Shown here: piece after piece, positions 1 through 12,170 of the stretch
Layout: each line of letters begins with the position of its first letter
How positions within the stretch are numbered: position 1 is the stretch's first letter
NCBI GenBank assembly: GCA_024195265.1
Contig: JAJLRJ010000004.1
Span: forward strand, 5,609,159-5,673,158
Direction: 5' to 3'
Length of the DNA: 64,000 nt
Source of the DNA: Dendrophyllia cribrosa
Lineage: Eukaryota > Cnidaria > Anthozoa > Scleractinia > Dendrophylliidae
Program-made: the position numbers and the translations under genes
Notes under the pieces: model-generated
Seen by the model: the letters and a program-made list of their open reading frames with translations, nothing else
Told to the model about the DNA's origin: nothing
Databases searched by the model: none

Positions 1-640
1 TTGCGGAGCCTCTTGTGGTGCAGACTGGCCGTTGCGGGACATCTGTCTGTTGTGGTGCATCTGGCTGTTGCGGCGCGCATCTGGCCGTTGCGGGGCATCT
101 GGATGTTGCGGTGCGCATCTGGCCTTTGCGGGGCATCTGGATGTTGCGGTGCATCTGGCTGTTGCGTGCATCTGGCTGTTGTGGTGCATCTGGCTGTTGT
201 GGTGCATCTGGCTCTTGCGGAGCATCTGGCTGTTGTGGTGCATCTGGCTGTTGCGTGCATCTGGCTGTTGTGGTGCATCTGGCTGTTGTGGTGCATCTGG
301 CTCTTGCGGAGCATCTGGCTGTTATGGTGCATCTGGCTGTTGCGGTGCATCTGGCTGTTGCGGTGCATCTGGCTGTTGCGGTGCATCTGGCTATTGCGGA
401 GCATCTGGCTGTTGTGGTGCATCTGGCTCTTGCGGAGCATCTGGCTGTTGTGGTGCATCTGGCTGTTGCGGTGCATCTGGCTGTTGCGGTGGATCTGGCT
501 GTTGCGGTGGATCTGGCTCTTGCGAGCCTCTGGCTGTTGCGGAGCATCTGGCTGTTGCGGTGCATGTGGATCTTGCGGAGCCTCTGGCTGTTGCGGAGAC
601 TCTGGCTGTTGCGGAGCATCTGGCTGTTCCGGCCTTTGGG
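1..640. repeat. 18-bp minisatellite, at least 34 copies
   Basis: A tandem array with an 18-bp unit (core CATCTGGCTGTTGCGGTG) fills the first 640 bases and is cut by the window edge. Because the period is a multiple of three, all + frames and one - frame stay open, giving six-residue periodic peptides (for example repeats of PDAPQQ on the - strand). I cannot tell whether any frame is a real exon, and no splice site or conserved domain supports one. Confidence 0.9.
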
Positions 641-649
641 GTAAGGAAA

Positions 650-775
650 AGGGGCAAAAAAGGATGCCACCACCAAAGGCAGCAAGGGGCAAAAAAAGGA
701 TGCCACCACCAAAGGCAGCAAGGGGCAAAAAAAGGATGCCACAACCAAGGGCAGCAAGGGGCAAAAAAAAAATAC
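650..775. repeat. 36-bp tandem repeat, about 3.5 copies
   Basis: A second array adjoins the first. Its unit is 36 bp (AGGGGCAAAAAAAGGATGCC followed by ACCACCAAAGGCAGCA), with the last copies diverging. The + frame that is open from base 1 reads through both arrays to 957, so a low-complexity coding exon cannot be excluded, but nothing else supports it. Confidence 0.8.
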
Positions 776-964
776 CGCCACCAACGGTAGCCGAAAATGG
801 CGGTAGCCCTGATGATTTTTCCGCTCCCGATGAAAGCTTTCACGTTTGCCATTGCCATGTGGGTGGGTATATACAGGGGTCTACATTTCTTCAATTGGCT
901 ATACCAGGCCGGTGCGGGTTGTGCTGCCGGGTTGTGTGCAAGATTGCTAACAACTAGTAGTTTT

Positions 965-1066
965 ACAGTGCTAACCGGGGATAACCACGACATATTAAAA
1001 TAAGAGCTCCGAGCCGGCGAGGAGGCCTTATTTTAATATGTCGTGGTGGTCCCCGGTTAGCACTGT
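965..1066. repeat. Near-perfect hairpin (fold-back MITE-like)
   Basis: Two arms of about 40 bp beginning ACAGTGCTAACCGGGGA are inverted around a roughly 20-bp GC-rich loop, with about 38 of 40 positions matching. It lies just outside the left copy of the 1.2 kb window-flanking repeat and is absent beside the right copy. Origin unknown; a small fold-back element is the simplest reading. Confidence 0.75.
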
Positions 1067-1075
1067 ACTAACTAC

Positions 1076-2320
1076 TGCTTTAGCTTTAGATCTTTTATAA
1101 AGCTAAGAGCGCCAAAGGCAGCTCTGAGGTAGTCCAAGTGCAGTTGCGTCAGAGTATGGGCGAATGTTTGTTGACGTCATTGTTTACATGTTGTTTCTGT
1201 CAGTAGCATATGAAGTATTATAAATTTACCGTGAAGAAAGCACCGTTCTGGATACGAATTCACTTCAAAAGTTGAACTTGGCAATCTATGCAATCGTTAG
1301 CTCTTTTTCGTGTAATCTATTTCTTGTAATATCAGCTATCCAAAACTGCAAAATTGTTGGGAGGGAAAAGCGCTAATGAGCCATATGCATACATTCTTTG
1401 TAAAGTTTTTAAAACAGCATTATATTGTACAAAGAGTAACTATCTAGTATATCGGGCTCACATTTTTCAGAGAAAGCTTATTGTGATATGCCCTTTCAAT
1501 ATCCAGAGTTGATGTTTTAATAAAATATATTTTGTAGTTCGATTAGAAAATGAGGCGCTTATGCTAATGACGCAATAATTGAAAACAAAGATTCGCCTTT
1601 ATCTTCAGGATCAAATGCCTTTGTAAAGAGACTTATAGCCCGGGGGGCGGGGGTACTCCGGTGTACTCCCCCCCCCCCCCCTGGGATGTACTCCCCCCCC
1701 CCCCCCCCCTGGGACCGATAGATTAATATAGCTAGATAATAAGCCACCAATGATAAAAATGCACAAACATTTATCAACTTTGCGCCGTCACTGACTTCGT
1801 TTCGGAGATGAGGTGTGTAAATAAAAAATGCGTGATTTTTATCAATCGGCTGTTGTTACTTTCGAGAAAATGATTAAAATGGAGTGCACAGAGAAAACAC
1901 TTTTAGCCGATGACGTTTTTTCAAAATAATATAAGAGGTGTATTATTCTACCTGTAATACACGTAGTAACTAATGAGTTTTCTGTCAATTTAAAGCGGTT
2001 TTCACATTTGCCGTATAGTTTTTTTATCTTTCTGACTTTTGTGTTCACATTGCATGTTAAAAAAATTTTCTTATTTTCATTCAGTGCATTATTTTATTCC
2101 ATGTCATTACAAACTAGTAATATTTATTAATAATTGTTTTCATTAAAGTTTCCACAAAAACCCCCTTGCTGCACCCCTGGGTGTAAACGGGAACTCATTG
2201 ATTAGTGATCAAGTTGGCTTGATCGGAAATTTGATCGAAAGACCGTTGAAATACGCTGATATGATATGATGAAAATGGGAATACATTCCACTAAAGACAA
2301 ATTCGGCTAACGCATTGTTG
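1076..2320. repeat. 1.2 kb interspersed repeat, copy A
   Basis: This block is nearly identical to 62,793-64,000 in the same orientation. The main difference is the length of a poly-C tract near 1,640-1,710. Neither copy has a convincing open frame. The similarity starts abruptly at TGCTTTAGCTTTAGATC in both copies, suggesting an element terminus. Copy B runs off the window, so the full length is unknown. Confidence 0.85.
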
Positions 2321-2475
2321 TACCCAATTCAAACCTTCTGGGAATAAGATTCTTTGTTCACAATATTTCCATATAATTTCCATGTCAATGCTTCATTGAT
2401 ATATATGGAAATATGACGAACAAAGAGTTCTAATCCCAAAAGGTTTGAATTGGGTACAACAATGCGTTAGCCGAA
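2302..2475. repeat. Long hairpin at the distal end of copy A
   Basis: Arms of about 70 bp starting TTCGGCTAACGCATTGTTG are inverted around a short AT-rich loop, with a few mismatches. Copy B at the window end enters the same arm, so the hairpin is probably part of the repeat family rather than a separate insertion. Confidence 0.75.
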
Positions 2476-2524
2476 GTAGTAGTAGTAGTAGTACTAGTAG
2501 TAGTAGTAGTAGTAGTAGTAGTAG
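2476..2524. repeat. (TAG)n microsatellite
   Basis: A run of about 16 TAG/GTA trinucleotides with one interruption directly follows the hairpin. Confidence 0.9.
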
Positions 2525-3183
2525 ATCCTTTATTTAAACATGATCAATAATTAAAGCAATTAGCATGCTTGAGGGGTCGTGTACTAGAGTATTTCGAAAG
2601 CGGAAAGTATAGTGATCCTGTCTCACTTTCGTAGACAGTGTTTACCTTATGACTTTCGTTTATTTTGAGCTTAACAGAATATATGATGCTACCGTGGCAA
2701 AACAAAAGATCTATTTATGTTACCATTACACCGTTAACTAAATATTTAAGATGTACTATAAAGTGGCACTAATTCATTATCATGTGATCATATCCACCCA
2801 AGTAGTCTTTTCAGTGAAGAGGAGCACGTCCACTGTTACCCATTTGTGTACTGTGGTCAATTTCACAAAGCATTAGTGAAAGTCATTTTCTTAATTGTCT
2901 CAGTTTAAACCTCTGTAAGTACAGACTTTCTTTTTCTTCTTGTTTTTTTTTTGTATAGTTTCTGTTGGTTCTTAAATTGAAACTTAACTGATTGACGAAC
3001 AATACTGTATCGATGCTTTTTTTATCAACGGCAATTTTCAAGTTTTGCAGATGAGTTTAGTACCAAATAATCTTGGAAAATAACGGATGTCCATTCGGAG
3101 TTCTAACTGTGTATAAAACCAGCAAGAAGACGTAAACTATCTCTTCAGAGTATATTTTGAAATTAGTCACTGATCACTACTCA

Positions 3184-3411
3184 TGACCCGTTTCTCGAAA
3201 CTCCCGGTAACTTTTCGGGCCCGAAGCCAAATATTGAAATCAAAATCTAAAGAATAAAAGCGCAGGTCCTAGCGAACAAACCAGACCATTTTGTTTTGCT
3301 AACTGATAGTTTTATCGTATTATCTGCAAAACTTTTGAAACCTCAATCTTCAATGAAAATAAAACAGCTTTCCGGGCCCGGTAATTACCGGGTCTTTCGA
3401 GAAACGGCCCC
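3184..3411. repeat. MITE-like inverted-repeat element
   Basis: Terminal arms read GACCCGTTTCTCGAAA at the left and its complement at the right, each followed by a GC-rich block containing CGGGCCCG. The interior is AT-rich and non-coding. The 228-bp size fits a non-autonomous DNA transposon. The family is not identified. Confidence 0.65.
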
Positions 3412-3701
3412 CTGGTCTGTTATTCAACAAAACATGATAGGAACCCTTTAATCATCCATCCGACATCCCTTAAGCATCGATTTCATGGCTCTGGAGTGGG
3501 CAAGAATTTCATCTGAAACGGTGCAACAAAACAGGAACTTGCAGGTGAATCGGTTTCCATGATCCGCATCGAACTCACTTTAAATGACAAAGCAGTTTCA
3601 CTTTTTTCTTCCAGAACTGATTTCCACACCGGCGTATTGTGGCTTCAGCAGCAGAGTCACTGAGACAGAAGGCTGGGATCATAATTTTAAAATAGCTGGT
3701 C

Positions 3702-6700
3702 ATGAGTTTAGGTTCGGCTTTGTGGATATTGCTAGTCTGGGGTAAGTTTAGAGCACGTACATATATTAGTTATTATGTATAGCCTGTGCATAAGCGATGC
3801 AGTTTTCACAAAAAGTAACCTTCCCAAATCACAACACGTGATTCCATTATCTCCAACTAATGCTTTCTGATTTTCGTACAAACGATTTTCTAAAGTTAAT
3901 TAGCTTTTAATATTAGATTCAATTTTTCTTCATGGTCAAAAGCCCCGATTAAACGGCGCATGATAGTCGAAAAGTCACCTGAAAAATCAGCCAAAACTCA
4001 CCCAACAAGCTGTTTATTCGTCCTGCAATAGTAGCTTCGAGTCAAGCAAGGAGTGAGTGAGTGAGTGGGTAACTTACTGACGTGCTTTTTGACCAACTCA
4101 GATATCGATCAACTATCACCGTTTAGTTTATTGTCACTGCCTGTTGCCATTAAACAACTTGACTTAACCAACAACGTAGTTTCTTTGCCAACTTTTCTAA
4201 GCTAAACTAAGTACGTTGAGGTAATAAAAGACTGAAACTCAGGCATAACATATATTGCAGTCTGGCGTCGATTCGGATCATTATCTATTTTGATGCACTG
4301 ATGTATACAGTACTGTATTGGCCATTAAATCATGACTTGAATACATAAATATTTCCTCGGGCGCGGGCGGAAATGTTTGAATGCATTATGGTGTGTGTTT
4401 AAGACTTGTTAGTGGTTCTTCTGATTTCTTAGGTCTAAAATGATCACATACGTGTTTCAACTTCGTATCATTGGTATAGGTTCAGTGGATTGATCTTACA
4501 ATCAGATTAACAATTTCACATCCTGAGTGTCAATTACGTACTCTAACTTAATTTTGAGTCTGTCGACGAAGTCCTATGGTGTGACTGATATAAAGACGAA
4601 ACCTGTTCAGTTGTACTTTTTCATTGGTACCATTTGTTTCTCAGTATTTGAGAAAATATAATTTAGGTTTTTTTTTAATTTTGATTTTTGGCACTCTTGG
4701 GTGTTAAGGGTTAAAGCAGTCGTGCATCATTGACAACATGAGATTCAGTGAAAATACGATTGATTTATTAGTCTTATTAAATAAAAAAAGTCCAGTTTCT
4801 GTTTCACAATGTTTAAAAGTGACTCATTCTTTACAATGATTTAAACGGAATTTCAATTCTTTCGAAAATGCTTTCACTTTTGGGCTGTAAGCTTGCAGAG
4901 CGGATGCTCAGGAAGTTGTCTTAGTATTAAAAGATTTCAGTTTCAAAATTACAATACGATCACGATCGCTCTCTTCCGGAGTTATTATGCATAACATGTA
5001 CTTTTTGCAAAAAGATATACATTGGCGAAACAGGGAGGAGACTGGGCGACCGTTTTCGTGAACATCTCCGAGACGTTGAAAAAAATGACAAAGACGCATC
5101 CAAACCAGTCGCGCGTCATTTCAATCTTACTAGCCATTCTAAACAACACATGACAATCTGCGGCCTTTCCCTACACCAGGGTAACACAGAAAGCCGTAAA
5201 AACTTAGAACAAAAAATCATCTTTCAAATCGGAACTCTCAAACCCCACGGAATCAACGAGCGCTTTTCATTCAACAAATTTACATTTGTTTTTCACGTCA
5301 CCAAATTTCCACCAAGAGCGTTGCTTCACCTACGATATTAGCGACCTTCAGATTTGACTACGAGTACGAAATCGAGTACGAGTACGACTTTGGAATTTCG
5401 AGATAATTGTATCCACCGAACTGTAACTCCTTCCTGTTGCTGACTAATACGTAAATAAACGTTAGGGATAAGATTGGTGTGATAATTAAGTATATGAGGC
5501 ACACGAATTTGGTTTGAAAACTCGTGCTCGTACTCAATCTCGTACTCGTAGTCCAATCTGAAGGTCGTTAATAAACCACACACTACCCACAATCCCTTGA
5601 TTCGCTCCGACGAAGGGCTAGCGCTCGAAACGTCATTTTTCTCGAATCTTTTTACGGTGCCGGGCTAATTTACCTTATCGACTCAGTCGATAAAACCAAA
5701 TTCTTAAAGCGAAAATAGGTTTATAGATTGCCACTGTATCTCATCGGACTAAATTTCCAAATTATTAGTTAAAACAATCCCTATTGTGAACTCGTGTAAA
5801 ATACTCTTTTCTGGCCTTTATAAATTTTATAAAAAATGCGATTACATACTTGAATGCAGGTCAAGTAAAGATCAAAATTCATAAGAAATCTCAAATTTTA
5901 TTTTTTTTTTAAATCACGCCGACAAAAAATAATAAACAGTTATTTATTTTTTTTATTTTACCAAATACTATACAGGAATATCTAATTGAGTGTAATTGCT
6001 AGTTTGAATAGTCTAACCTGATATAATTTACAATAGATTTAAACACAGAAAAGTATTGATCAGGAGTTTTCTTATTATCGATAGTCACACTTTAGGACTT
6101 CATTCAAACAGTGTCATTCCGTATAGACAATAATAAACATCACCACACTCGATCTAAGCTTTCATTTGAATGGTCACACTTCACTGAGGACTTTATCCAG
6201 CCTCAAAAATTAGAACCGTCTTGCACAGCGTATTAAACAAACAAAACCGCGGGTGAAGTACTGCTCAATGGTTACACTTAAGGATTTCATCCACAAACTC
6301 TAAAGTTTACATGCACAAAGTTTACATGCAACCCTAGCTTTCGCTTGTAAATTATCTGAGAAACTGAACCAAGGAAAAGTACTGCTGGAAAGCTTTTGAA
6401 TGGATACATTGTAGGCCTGATTTGATCCACACTGACTCAAAATGTGGAGCAAGAAGTTCCCCAAGGTTTAGCTCTGGGCCGGAGTGAAAGAGTAAAAGGG
6501 TTTATTTAATTTGTTTTTGTCCTTCCAACAGGAAAGCTGCTTCTCTTGACAGCAGGTAAGCGATCTGTTGTTTTGGCTGCTTTGCCTGTTTCGCCTGCAC
6601 GGCGGCATATTCGATTCTGACTCAACAGGAAGTTTCCGATATTAGTTCTTCGGGAAATTCCCTTGATTTTGCGACATCCGGGAAGATGGATAATAGAAGG

Positions 6701-9700
6701 GAAAACTCCCTGTAGCAAGAAGCACGTTCATTTTCCTTTTCTCCAACCGGTTCCAGTCAAACTACAAGTTTTGCTTTTTACTCAAAATTTTCCAAATTTC
6801 AGAAGCATTCATAAAATAAAGTTGATTAATGGGAAAACAGTTTTGAGATGTTGTCTGTTATAATAGACTTACAAAAAAAATCAACTCTGGGCATCCTTCT
6901 TGCATGGATTGGTGAATACGGCCAAACATGTAACTGTATAATTCAATTGGCACTGAGGCTGGTTAACAACACAAGAACTGCATGAGCGTACAGTATGTTG
7001 CCCAGTTTCCGGCCACTTTAGTTTGTAATCGCTATAACTCCTTTGTTTTGCACGGAAAATTTCTCAATTTCCTTTCAAAGACAGTTCATTTACTTACCTT
7101 TAAAACGTTAAATGGTTGGCGACCTTCCCCAAGTATTAAAGAAATTATACCATTTTTCGCAAAACTAGTAAGTTGCCCAGTTTCCGGCCAGCTAGCCCAG
7201 TTTCCGGCCACCGACTTAAAGTAAATTTTCCTTGAAACCGCTCGACGTAAACCGACTTGTAAGTCCCTTGGTAATAGTGGTCGCCTAGTTATAAATATCA
7301 GGTAAGTTTCAATATTAAGCTTTGTCGCCTACTGTTTTACTATTCAAAATACGTATGACCTTAGTGACCCGGAAGCGTGTCTTCCGCAGTTTGTTGACAG
7401 ACTACTACAATAACAAATCATGACTTACGTACTTTTAGTCACGCTATACATGCATAAGCTGTTGTTAATTCGTAATCTTTGTTACACTAACACATGTATC
7501 TTTAATTTCTCGACCAGGAAATTTTAATATTCGGTTCTTTCACTTAATAAGAAATAGGTTTTGAGCAATGTGTCTTTTAGTGGCCGGAAACTGGCACACT
7601 AGGTCGAAATCTTCGCTGAGAGTTGACTGCTAAAATTTCAGGAACAGCCCTATTCCAGCTGACGATGATAGATTCCCTAATCACTTTCATCTTTAATCTA
7701 ATATTTGTCCAAAAATTATGAAGCTCCTTGAGATATTTCCTGTGAAACGAGCTATTTGTTTATCTACGGTAGTTTTGATGTGCAGTGAAACGAGCCAAAA
7801 TTAATCGCTAAACGTTCAATCACCTGGACAAAACATTTCCTTCCTCAGCCGTTCCTTGTTCAAAAAGAACGCCAAAACCACCAATGTGTAGCGGAAATGT
7901 TCGTCTTTCTTTCGGAACGCTTCGGTGGACGAAAATTTAAAACTCCGACGAACATAACCGACGTAATTGTTTTTTGGCCGGAAACTGGTACTGGCCGGAA
8001 ACTGGGCAACACACTGTACGCGTGCTTGTGTTGATAAATCAAGCCATTCAAAAGCCATAGTGTCAGTGTTATGCAAGGACATTCATGAACTCACTGATCT
8101 GACGGCAGTTTCCCTTCCTTAGCGCCCAAGGCGAATTACTGAAAATTTGGCCACAATTCTGACCCTGGTTGTTCAAAAGGTGGATAAAACTATCCACTGG
8201 ATAATTCATTAGCTAGTGGTCACTAGTGAATAAGCATTTTAACAAAACCAATTGTGTTATCCATTGCCGTAGAGATCCAGTGGATAGCGCTATCCACTCA
8301 GTTCTTGAACAAGGGAACAGTTCGAAGTTAAAAACTCCTTTAAAATAAAAAACAAAAATAAATAACCTAAACCCCGCCATGATCCCAGTAATTGTTTTCA
8401 TTCACTCGTTTCCTTTTTCAGGTTCTGTGATAACACGGCAGGTGCATTCTAACGATGTTTTGTCCTTGAACTGTGAAGCATTAAAAAAAGCCAAACAACA
8501 TCCACAGAACACCCTAGAATCTGTGGAATGGAAAGTGGAAAGCACAGTGATCGCAGATTGTCTTTATGCAGGCCACTCTGTAGATTGTAGGGTGAGGAGG
8601 TCCTTAGAAGACAAAGGAATACAAGTGTTGAACATTTCTAGAGCTAATGGAGCCCTGAGCATAACACGCTTATCACCTCGGAAAACCCCGAGACTTAGTG
8701 TGAACTTCCTGTGTTTAGTTAAGACCAACAATGGTGTTCATGACGATCGCGAAGTCACGGTCGATTTCTCTGTGGAATGTAAGTTGGGACAATTGTTTAA
8801 AAGAAGCGGTTATGCACCTTTTTTGAGTTGACTTGCATTAAATGACAGTGGCGGAAATAAGAGGGGGGCCGGCATGAAATAAAGGGGGACCGGAGTGAAA
8901 TAAAAGGGGGACCGGAGTAAAATAAATGGGAGCCCGGAGTAAAATAAAAGGGGGCCCGGAGTGAAATAAAAGGTGGCCGGAGTAAAGTAAAGGGGGTCCG
9001 GGGTGAAATGATAGGGGGACCGGAGTGAAATAAAAGGGGGCCCGGAGTAAAATAAATGGGAGCCCGGAGTAAAATAAAAGGGGGCCCGGAGTGAAATAAA
9101 AGGTGGCCGGAGTAAAGTAAAGGGGGTCCGGGGTGAAATGAAAGGGGGACCGGAGTGAAATAAAAGGGGGCCCGGAGTGAAATAAAAAGGGGCCCGGAGT
9201 GAAATAAAAGGGGGCCCGGAGTGAAATAAAAAGGAGCCCGGAGTGAAATAAAAGGAGGCCCCGAGTGAAATAAAAAGAGGCCCGGAGTGAAATAAAAGGG
9301 GGGCCGGAGTGAAATAAAAGGCGGCCCGGAGTGAAATAAAAGGAGGCCCGGAGTGAAATAAAAGGGTGCCCGGAGTAAAATAAATGGGAGCCCGGAGTAA
9401 AATTAAAAGGGGCCCGGAGTAAAATAAAAAGGGGCCCGGAGTGAAATAAAAGGTGGCCGGAGTAAAGTAAAGGGGGTCCGGGGTGAAATAAAAGGGGGAC
9501 CGGAGTGAAATAAAAGGGGGCCCGGAGTGAAATAAAAAGGGGCCCGGAGTGAAATAAAAGGGGGCCCGGAGTGAAATAAAAAGGGGCCCGGAGTGAAATA
9601 AAAGGGGGCCCGGAGTGGAATAAAAAGGGGCCCGGAGTGAAATAAAAGGAGGCCCGGAGTGAAATAAAAAGGAGCCCGGAGTGAAATAAAAGGGGGGCCG

Positions 9701-10861
9701 GAGTGAAATAAAAGGGGGGCCGGAGTGAAATAAAAGGCGGCCCGGAGTGAAATAAAAGGGGGCCCGGAGTGAAATAAAAAGAGGCCCGGAGTGAAATAAA
9801 AAGGGGCCCGGAGTGAAATAAAAAGGGGCCGGAGTGAAATAAAAAGAGGCCCGGAGTGAAATAAAAAGGGGCCCGGAGTGAAATAAAAAGGGGCCCGGAG
9901 TGAAATAAAAAAAGGCCCGGAGTGAAATAAAAAGAGGCCCGGAGTGAAATAAAAAGGGGCCCGGAGTGAAATAAAAAGGGGCCCAGAGTGAAATAAAGGG
10001 AGGCCGGAGTGAAATAAAAAGGGGCCCAGAGTGAAATAAAAAGGGGCCCAGAGTGAAATAAAAAGGGGCCCAGAGTGAAATAAAGGGAGGCCAGAGTGAA
10101 ATAAAAAGGGCCCAGAGTGAAACAAAAGGGAGGCCAGAGTGAAATAAAAAGGGGCCAAGAGTGAAATAAAAGGAGGCCAGAGTGAAATAAAGGGAGGCCA
10201 GAGTGAAATAAAAAGGGGCCCAGAGTGAAATAAAAGGGGCCCAGAGTGAAATAAAGGGAGGCCAGAGTGAAATAAAAAGGGCCCAGAGTAAAATAAACGG
10301 GGGGGGGGGGGGGCAGAGTGAAAAAGAAAGGTGGCCCAGAGTGAAAACGAAGGGAGACGAGTCCTCTCGCCTCTCGCGGCTTCGCAGCTCGTTTCCGGCC
10401 TTCGGCTGGCCCCAACCTCTCACAAACGCGTGCCACGAGAGAACCTCTGGTACCCAGGGTATGCTAATATAGAGATGTTCAGTCAGTGAAGAGTTGTGTA
10501 CTAATTTTCACGAGTCAGGTTTTACTTCTTCAAGCCTTAAAGCGAGATCAAAATAAACAACTGACGAGTAAAAATGACCAGCCGCATTACACAACTTTTC
10601 GCTAAATAAAATGTTTTTGAAAGTGTTTAACAGCGCGCGCTCAGAAGAGTGTAATACCTTGTCATTCGCATTCTAAAATGACCTTCATGATTATAATAGC
10701 TAATATTTAATATTTATATGCGAATTAAAAATTAAATACGCTGTTCAGGTTCAGCATAAAAGGTGAATTGAAAGATAATTAATCGGACCTTTTTAATTTC
10801 AGGCCCACGAACATCTCCGTCAAATCCGTCAACCACGTCTCCTACCTTCACTCGACCAGCG
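3702..10861 (+). CDS. Immunoglobulin-domain surface or secreted protein (partial, 4 exons visible)
   Basis: Four exons join in phase. They are 3702-3741 (ATG and start of a signal peptide, MSLGSALWILLVW), a 24-nt microexon at 6532-6555 adding KLLLLTA, 8422-8778 (about 119 codons) and 10803-10861. All have AG/GT borders and phase-1 junctions, and the sum is 160 codons with no stop. The large exon has Ig-fold hallmarks: a Cys in LSLNCEA, a Trp in VEWKVES and a second Cys in NFLCLVK. The last exon encodes a Ser/Thr/Pro-rich stalk. The product is therefore probably a receptor or secreted recognition protein entering the secretory pathway. Later exons (transmembrane or terminal) are not found before the carboxylesterase gene. 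5' UTR sequence probably precedes the ATG. The introns carry a Penelope fragment, a mariner-like element and a minisatellite. The exon model is inferred by eye. Confidence 0.6.
4949..5341 (+). pseudogene. Penelope-like element fragment with GIY-YIG endonuclease domain
   Basis: An open + strand frame ending at the TAG at 5339-5341 reads through a two-Cys motif (CITCTFC) and then YIGETGRRLGDRFREHL, which matches the GIY-YIG nuclease that forms the C-terminus of many Penelope-like retroelements. A typical downstream histidine region (ARHFN, TSHS) follows. No reverse transcriptase precedes it, so this is a 5'-truncated copy lying in intron 1 of the Ig gene. It has no independent function that I can infer. 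Confidence 0.75.
5342..5571. repeat. MITE inserted at the end of the Penelope fragment
   Basis: Terminal inverted arms begin CGACCTTCAGATTTGACTAC and contain stacked GAGTACGA motifs. The right arm ends CTGAAGGTCG. Flanking TTA on both sides could be a 3-bp target duplication of PIF/Harbinger type, although one extra G on the left makes this uncertain. Confidence 0.65.
5585..5690 (+). repeat. Penelope-type 3' tail motif
   Basis: The segment contains CGACGAAGGGCTAGCGCTCG followed by AAACGTC, a hairpin-forming motif that recurs at 3' ends of Penelope-like elements in marine invertebrates. It probably belongs to the truncated element at 4949-5341 and is separated from it by the MITE. Recognition is from memory of the family and not from a search. 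Confidence 0.45.
6991..8016. mobile_element. Non-autonomous mariner/Tc-like element with TA duplication
   Basis: The ends read CAGTATGTTGCCCAGTTTCC and the complement of CAGTGTGTTGCCCAGTTTCC, flanked by TA at 6989-6990 and 8017-8018. The motif CCCAGTTTCCGGCCA recurs inside at both ends. The 1,026-bp interior has no transposase frame. A TA duplication and terminal CAG fit the Tc1/mariner/pogo superfamily. It lies in the intron between the microexon and the Ig exon. Confidence 0.75.
8172..8308. repeat. Hairpin MITE containing GGATAGCGCTATCC
   Basis: The arms GTTCAAAAGGTGGATAAAACT and GATAGCGCTATCCACTCAGT are inverted, with internal ATCCAGTGGAT palindromes. A second member of the same family lies at 62455-62595 in this window. 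Confidence 0.7.
8862..10345. repeat. 22-24-bp minisatellite, about 1.5 kb
   Basis: More than 60 tandem copies of a unit like GGCCCGGAGTGAAATAAAAA with a variable G run. The right third drifts to GGCCCAGAGTGAAATAAAAA. Long - strand frames through it are periodic artefacts of the repeat. It lies in the intron after the Ig exon. Confidence 0.95.
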
Positions 10862-10886
10862 GTGAGTATTAGTTCTAACTTTTCTT

Positions 10887-11143
10887 TAAAGGGACTCCTT
10901 CAACCACTGTCCTTTGCGCGCGTCTATTATTGTTTTTCTTTTTTTAGTTGAAATTTCACAACCAAAATGGTCAAAAAAAGTCAAATTATGAAAACTTAAA
11001 CAATTTTATATAGATAGCTTATACAGCCAGCCTTAAAGATCGCAAAGATAAAATCGGATGAACAAAGACACTCGCGAGTTTAGCAATAGCTGTATTACAG
11101 AAAAATAATGTCGCAAAGCACACTGGTTGAAGGTGTCCCTTTA
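10887..11143. repeat. MITE in or after the Ig-gene 3' region
   Basis: Terminal arms TAAAGGGACTCCTTCAACCA and the complement of TAAAGGGACACCTTCAACCA bound a 257-bp AT-rich interior. It begins about 25 nt after the splice donor of the last visible Ig-gene exon. Confidence 0.7.
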
Positions 11144-12170
11144 CCCGTTAATCCGGAAAGAAGCAAGAAAACATCCTCGCAAATGTTCATTTTGTAGTCT
11201 GAGAAAATGAAGAAACAAATAGTAAGGAATCAAAACAATGAACACGAGCTTGTACTATTTCAAAGGATCATTTTTTTATTTTCATTTCATTTATTTACTA
11301 TTTATTCATTTATTTTTTTTTATTTAACACATACTCATACTCTTCCAAAGATGTTCCGAAGATTTTCGAAAATTCTCGAAATACTGTCCGTATATTCCGC
11401 AATTTTTCGATGATTGACGATTATGTAAGAAGATATGTTTCGATTAATACATTACAAACACATACATCGCAAAAGTAAATATTTAGTATCGACAGGAGCC
11501 TATTGGTATCGAGCAGACCTACAATACAACTGTGCAAAAAAAACCTCGATTTATTAAACAGTAGTGCTAAATTAGAAACCATGGATGCTGCATTAAATAC
11601 ATAAAAAATTACTAGTGATTTTTCGAAAATAATATTTAGCTGAATTTTTGAAAACGTGGTCAACGAAAATTACAGCAAATTTCACTGCAACTAGCCTAAA
11701 CGAGGGTTTTTATGACCCCGATCAGCCCGAAAATCACATAGAAGAGAGAGAAGAGGGAAAGGGAGCGAAGACGAGAGAAAAAAGACTAGCAACAGTCTTT
11801 AGTTTTTATATTGGGGGTTTTAGAGAGTTTTTGAACGACCAAAAAAAAAAAAAAAACAGGGCCAAGCACACTCACAAACGGTTACTTAGGGCGACACCGT
11901 TTTTCAAAAATCCAGGTATATATATATTAAGTATTTTGTTCTAATCAATCTGAAGTTGTTTTGTTATATTGTTATATTATTATAGTATTATAGTTTTTAT
12001 TATTCGGCTATGCCGTCATTTAACCGTATAAAGGCAAGAGAACGCGCAAAATATGCGAGCGTATTACACTGTAGCATACCGGTTTGACAGGTTGGAACGG
12101 GGCGAAGTTAAATTGTATTAAGTGCGCGCGCTCATAGCGAGAGTAAAATACTATACTGGGCGAAAAATTA

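Noticed and set aside
1..640. CRISPR-like array
   Set aside because: Units are contiguous with no unique spacers, and the DNA is animal nuclear.
391..993. 200-codon - strand frame with PDAPQQ repeats
   Set aside because: Driven by the 18-bp array and continuing through unrelated sequence; no start context or splice support.
8810..10436. Long - strand frames of over 500 codons
   Set aside because: They lie wholly in the 22-24-bp minisatellite, are periodic (SLRAPFYFTPG-like), occur in several frames and have no domain.
10948..11013. Possible terminal exon of the Ig gene after a strong polypyrimidine acceptor
   Set aside because: It lies inside the MITE at 10887-11143, so the acceptor and short frame are parts of the element.
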